Of a DNA stretch of 23,222 nt, positions 19,894-23,222 are shown piece after piece (position 1 is the first letter of the stretch; each line of letters begins with the position of its first letter). The DNA comes from Heterobasidion occidentale. Taxonomy: Eukaryota > Basidiomycota > Agaricomycetes > Russulales > Bondarzewiaceae. Where the stretch lies: contig JBCAQO010000151.1 of the NCBI GenBank assembly GCA_039111635.1, positions 1 to 23,222 of the forward strand, in the 5' to 3' direction. The position numbers were made by a program, and so were the translations under genes. The notes under the pieces are model-generated. The model had not been told where the DNA came from. It made no database searches and saw only the letters and a list, made by a program, of their open reading frames with translations.

Positions 19894-20130
19894 CGGTCGT
19901 CGTTGGGCAGCATCGTGTTTCGCGGCTGTCTAGGCAGTTTCTGAGAGCGTTTTTCCTCCAGAATTTGTCTTGTGGCGTCCTTATCGGTTGAAAGCTTTAT
20001 TCCTTCATCTTCAAGTCTCCCTTTCCTTCCAGTCATCCCGCGGTCGTCACTGGGCGGTACCGTGTTTTCCGCGGCTGTCTAGGCAGTTTCTGAGAGCGTT
20101 TTTCCTCCAGAAATGTCTTGTGCCGCTCTT
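19894..20130. repeat. Two direct ~90-bp repeats carrying the hairpin motif in opposite orientation
   Basis: Two related segments about 149 bp apart share CGGTCGTC..TGGGC, GCGGCTGTCTAGGCAG, then TTTCTGAGAGCG followed by TTTTTCCTCCAGAA (19938-19964 and 20087-20114), then TGTCTTGTG. The last part is the reverse complement of the array motif, so the 18.8-19.75 kb array is bounded on its right by inverted copies. Confidence 0.8.
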
Positions 20131-20283
20131 GTGCCACATCTGTTGAGACCTCTACTTTTCGTCTCCTTCACGTCGACGCACTCTCCTCCAGCAATTGTTC
20201 CGCTTCGATCTTTTCAACAATGAAAGCCTCCGTCTCCGAGACCAATACCCCTGGGTTGAAGTCACGAGGTCGCAGCAGTCGGC

Positions 20284-21010
20284 ATGGGTAGTTGTCGCAT
20301 TTCGCCCCTGCCCTACCATGAGTTCCACATCTTACATCTCCAGAAACGCATTCACCCGCCAGCGGACGTGACCTTCGACGCTGATCCATCTCGTGCCGGA
20401 CGCCTGAAACCGTACGATTGGGCAGTAGATCCAGCTCCTCATGACTCGCGTTTTCCCTGGAGGCCCTTCATCCCAGTTGATCCTGATCCATCAGGGGTGA
20501 CTCTTCGGAATGGATTTTTCCAGCCTCCGAAGCAAGTCATGACTTTTATTGCTTCCCTTCTCGGACCATTCGCCCAGGATTGGTCAAGGACACAACCAGA
20601 TCAGAGCTTTTATCATCCGTTGTACCAGTGCGTTGAGAGACATTTTGACTGGGATGGCAACCGGCCTCTCGAGGTTAGTGTGTTGCAGGAAGGGATTGTC
20701 TATCCCTGGAAAACTGAAGAGGATGCACATATCACCTTTTGGCGATTACGTCGTCCCTTTCTCGACTGCTTTGGATTCATCAGCTTTCTTGTCTGGAGGA
20801 TTGAGCAGGGGTTTGGGCCGAAAGTGAGTGCTTTACAGGGTTGAGGTTTCTGCTCATATCTCATGTCTTGCTTTCTAGTGGCGTGATCGTCCTAAGGCTC
20901 AGGCCTCTTTGTCATTTGCTTTCGACCAACTGGATAAGTTCATCTTGGGCGCTCGCATCCGTGGAGTCACCATCGTCACACAGGGCTATCCAACCTGGGG
21001 TCCGAAATGA
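20284..21010 (+). CDS. Orphan protein, first part
   Basis: Exon 20284-20823 (180 residues) joins across a good GT-AG intron (20824-20878) to an exon at 20879, ending at TGA 21008-21010 for 223 residues. Blocks: RIHPPADVTFDADPSRAGRL, KPYDWAVDPAPHDSRFPWRP, PPKQVMTFIASLLGPFAQDW, HITFWRLRRPFLDCFGFISF, then WRDRPKAQASLSFAFDQLDK and FILGARIRGVTIVTQGYPTW. No membrane segments or known motif. The stop overlaps an ATG (ATGA at 21007) that opens the next frame, whose text (MKTTWELLKLARINIAYSW) looks like a natural continuation. A 1-base frameshift in a single longer gene is therefore as likely as two genes. An earlier ATG at 20220 (MKASVSETNTPGLKSRGRSS) cannot be spliced into frame. Confidence 0.45.
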
Positions 21011-21970
21011 AGACGACTTGGGAGCTTCTCAAGCTCGCACGAATCAATATTGCATACTCTTGGAGCGCTCGACAAGCGGGAGAGGTCAGCGCATTCGGTG
21101 ACCTCAGGCCGATCGGTGGCGACTTAACGGGAAACCGTTCACGATTGTGTCCTACAAACCCCCGCCACAGACAACGTACCTGGCAATGCTGTGGGTGACG
21201 ATCGTGCATCATCGGCTCCAAAAAAAGACAGAAGATGGGAGGATTACTACTGTTCAGCCTCTTATCTATCCGCAGACGATTGCGTCAACGTGCGCGTGTT
21301 TTACATGGAGACACAGATCGGGCTGGATCAGGACGATAGTGACGCTGAGATCGTGAGGGTTGCACAGACCCTCCCTCCATTAGGGGGCGCACTTTCCACT
21401 GATCGACTGTGATATCAGCCGTCTTCCCAGAGAAAAAGCACGCAGAAATACTCAAGAAGAGAGCAGCGTCTAACAGTCGCCTTCTGCGGTCTCCTATACG
21501 ACCACGATCGCATTCCCTGTTCTGCCCTGTCTCGACCTGCCCCTCCTCCGCCAGCCCTCCTCCGCCAGCCCTCCTCCGCCAGCCCCTCCTCGCCAGCCCC
21601 TCCTCCGCCAGCCCCTCCTTCGCCAGCCCCTCCTCTGCCAGCCCCTCCAGCCCCTTCTCCGCCTGCCTCTCCTCTACCGCCCCTCCTCTGCCTGCCCTTC
21701 GCAAACATCAGCTGTCAAATGTGTCGCCTGGTAGCAATACGTCGTACAGGGGTGGTACATTGTCCAGCGGCAACACGTCACAGGAGGTGCAGATGCACAT
21801 TGACACCCTGGTGCAGTGTCATCATCATTCCAGCCGCACTCTGAAGATCACGTTCAAGGCGTTGGACGGTCCGAGTCATCGGAGCATCTCAGGTATGCGT
21901 TTTCTTCAATCTCAGAGCGCAAAAACATTACTGACGAATATTTTGGTGCGCAGCACAACAACAATGCTAG
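21007..21970 (+). CDS. Orphan proline/serine-rich protein, or second part of the 20284 gene
   Basis: From ATG 21007 (MKTTWELLKLARINIAYSWS) to a donor at 21085. The acceptor is either at 21107 (a 23-bp intron, kept frame ADRWRLNGKPFTIVSYKPPP) or at 21170 (86 bp); both keep phase. The frame then runs to 21190, through a 41-bp intron (21191-21231), into RWEDYYCSASYLSADDCVNV and RVFYMETQIGLDQDD. A donor at 21339 or 21353 leads to 21431, a basic segment (KKHAEILKKRAASNSRLLRS), the Pro/Ser minisatellite, and SNTSYRGGTLSSGNTSQEVQ with QMHIDTLVQCHHHSSRTLK. A last intron (21893-21954) gives a stop at 21968-21970. The chain is plausible but unproven; the family is unknown. Confidence 0.35.
21540..21646. 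repeat. 14/15-bp Pro/Ser-coding minisatellite
   Basis: Seven tandem units of CCCCTCCTCCGCCAG with lengths 15, 14, 14, 14, 15, 15, 15, followed by degenerate copies to about 21700. The three 14-bp units each shift the frame; together they restore it. It encodes PSSAS-like or APPPP-like repeats depending on frame. The reverse strand shows a Gly/Glu-rich frame that is only its shadow. Confidence 0.8.
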
Positions 21971-22115
21971 TTTGACTCGCGAGCAAGTATATGGCAATGG
22001 ATACGATTTGGAGGACCGGGGCACGGGTTTGTCTTCGTCGTCAGGCCCTCCATGTATTGTGTTGTCTGACTGCGACGCGATGCGGAAGGCTCGTATGAGC
22101 AGGATGTGGCGATGA

Positions 22116-23222
22116 ATGTCAACTCGGAGTGGAGGACGGGTTGAACGCAATTCTTCATCCAGTCATGCTCTTGTCGGCTCGAATGACGATCCAAGCGAAG
22201 ACGATGTGAGATTCTCGCGTTCTCCGAGCCCTGTCATACGTTCATGAGGGACATTGGAGGTACACTGCGGTCACATCATGATGTTGTTCGACAGGGAGAA
22301 TTATCCTCCCGCCTTTATTGCTGCGCTTTTCCCGAAAGTCTACCCCGCACCCCACGGCAGTGAATTCTTAAGAGGGCACTGGATAGCACCAGAAACCTTT
22401 CAATCTGAAGAAATGCTCATTGTCTCTCCCGGGACGCTTGCGTACTTAGACAGCATCAAGGAAACGACTTCGGGAGGTTGGGCTCCCTATGCGCCGTTTG
22501 ACGTTAGACCTCTGCTATCGACACTGGCTTCTTGCGGGTATCTCACGTCAAGCTTCATCCACTCACTGAGATCTGGTTGCTAGCCATTTTGGAATGGGAA
22601 GGCCTTTGAAGGTCGAGAGCGTGCTGGAGGTGATGTTGCAGCAGGGATGTCGTTCCGTCTCAGTTGGAATAGGCATGTGGGTCAGCAGAAAGATCGCGGC
22701 CAATGCTGAACGCCGTAGAATGAACCCGTCCCAACTGGGTGGACGGAGACAACTTCCTAATAGGCGAGCGACAAGACTCTCTCTCCTCCTTTGGCCAGCT
22801 ATATCAGGAGCGGGTTCGATGGCTCCTGCGACAACCCTACGCAAGACGTCTTGTGGCGTATGGTGGCCGGCTTGGCGCCTTGTCATCCATTTTGGGTCCA
22901 AGGAACATAGTTACGGAGCTACCTGGAGGGGGCCAAGTGAGGCTAACACTCGGGTCTGGGAGTGAACGAACACAGCTGATCAGATCGCGAATCGGAGTGC
23001 CCAGAAGATGAAGAGAGCGATCTGGCTCTCAATTAATCCTGGGTTCACGCGCGTACCAGGGAATGTGTCTCTGTGGCCAGCATGCCTCTGGCGTTGCAGC
23101 TACCTCTGGAATGGTTCGTGGTCGTCATCTGCCGAGACATGGTTTCAAGACATGTTGACGCGTCTCCATGACGGCAAATTGACGCCTCGAACTTCTGTGC
23201 TGTGGTACTACACATTGCGGGG
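22116..23222 (+). CDS. Orphan gene, 3' end beyond the window, frame partly unresolved
   Basis: ATG 22116 starts MSTRSGGRVERNSSSSHALV ... DDPSEDD, spliced at 22205/22260 (54-bp intron) into VHCGHIMMLFDRENYPPAFI, AALFPKVYPAPHGSEFLRGH, WIAPETFQSEEMLIVSPGTL. A second intron (22538-22583) leads in phase to HFGMGRPLKVESVLEVMLQQ. Further on, another frame reads VDGDNFLIGERQDSLSSFGQ, LYQERVRWLLRQPYARRLVA, YGGRLGALSSILGPRN and IVTELPGGGQ; a GTGAGG...GATCAG intron (22937-22981) then opens a frame without stop to the window edge (IANRSAQKMKRAIWLSINPG ... WYYTLRG). I could not join 22584-22673 to the 22735 block with a normal splice, so a frameshift may be present. The ATG directly follows an in-frame TGA (22113-22115). 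Family unknown. Confidence 0.4.

Noticed and set aside
18814..20114. CRISPR-like array of repeats and spacers
   Set aside because: The genome is eukaryotic, spacers vary from 33 to 94 bp and several are duplicated, repeats vary in sequence, and no cas gene is present.
21285..21708. Gly/Glu-rich minus-strand frames (RRRAGGGG)
   Set aside because: Shadow of the Pro/Ser minisatellite on the other strand.

Overview
This window looks like nuclear DNA of a mushroom-forming basidiomycete (Agaricomycetes). The reasons are many short introns (about 45-90 bp, GT-AG, often with a CTRAC-like branch point just before the AG), about 50% GC, and gene families typical of that group (DUF6698, DUF6533 membrane proteins). 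Splicing was reconstructed by hand by matching donor, acceptor and reading phase. No database was searched.

Layout. (1) 0-5 kb is a graveyard of decayed gene copies: an eIF3f fragment (-), an NDUFB9-like complex I LYR subunit (+), a second short NDUFB9-like 3' end (+) and a DUF6533-type membrane protein (+). Splice sites are largely kept, but the reading frames are broken by small indels. A short interstitial telomere-like tract sits at 5.76 kb. (2) 6.3-7.8 kb holds an intact THO complex subunit THOC3/TEX1 (-) of 8 exons, two of whose introns use GC donors. (3) 8.4-8.8 kb is a 209-bp unit duplicated in exact tandem. (4) 9.1-15.7 kb is a block of four intact multi-exon genes: a DUF6698 protein (-); a divergent neighbour (+) with a GRF-like zinc motif and a C-terminal PIAS-like SUMO-interacting motif; a Ulp1/C48 SUMO-protease-like gene (-) with all catalytic residues; and an orphan gene (+) with a weaker C-terminal SIM-like motif. 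(5) 16.2-18.7 kb is again decayed coding sequence, including an SFH5/Sec14-type phosphatidylinositol transfer pseudogene (-). (6) 18.8-20.1 kb is an array of about 12 copies of a 28-bp hairpin-like repeat, with two opposite-orientation copies at its right edge. (7) 20.3-23.2 kb contains orphan (+) reading frames with a proline-rich minisatellite; the last gene runs off the window.

Most notable is the 9.1-15.7 kb block. A SUMO-protease homologue sits beside a protein with a textbook SUMO-interacting motif and another with a SIM-like tail, while a DUF6698 gene shares a promoter with the SIM protein. Co-function is inference. I found no transposase in the window, although Ulp1-like genes are known from large eukaryotic transposons such as Zisupton/KDZ elements, so cargo of a larger element remains possible. 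The intact middle contrasts sharply with the frame-broken flanks.
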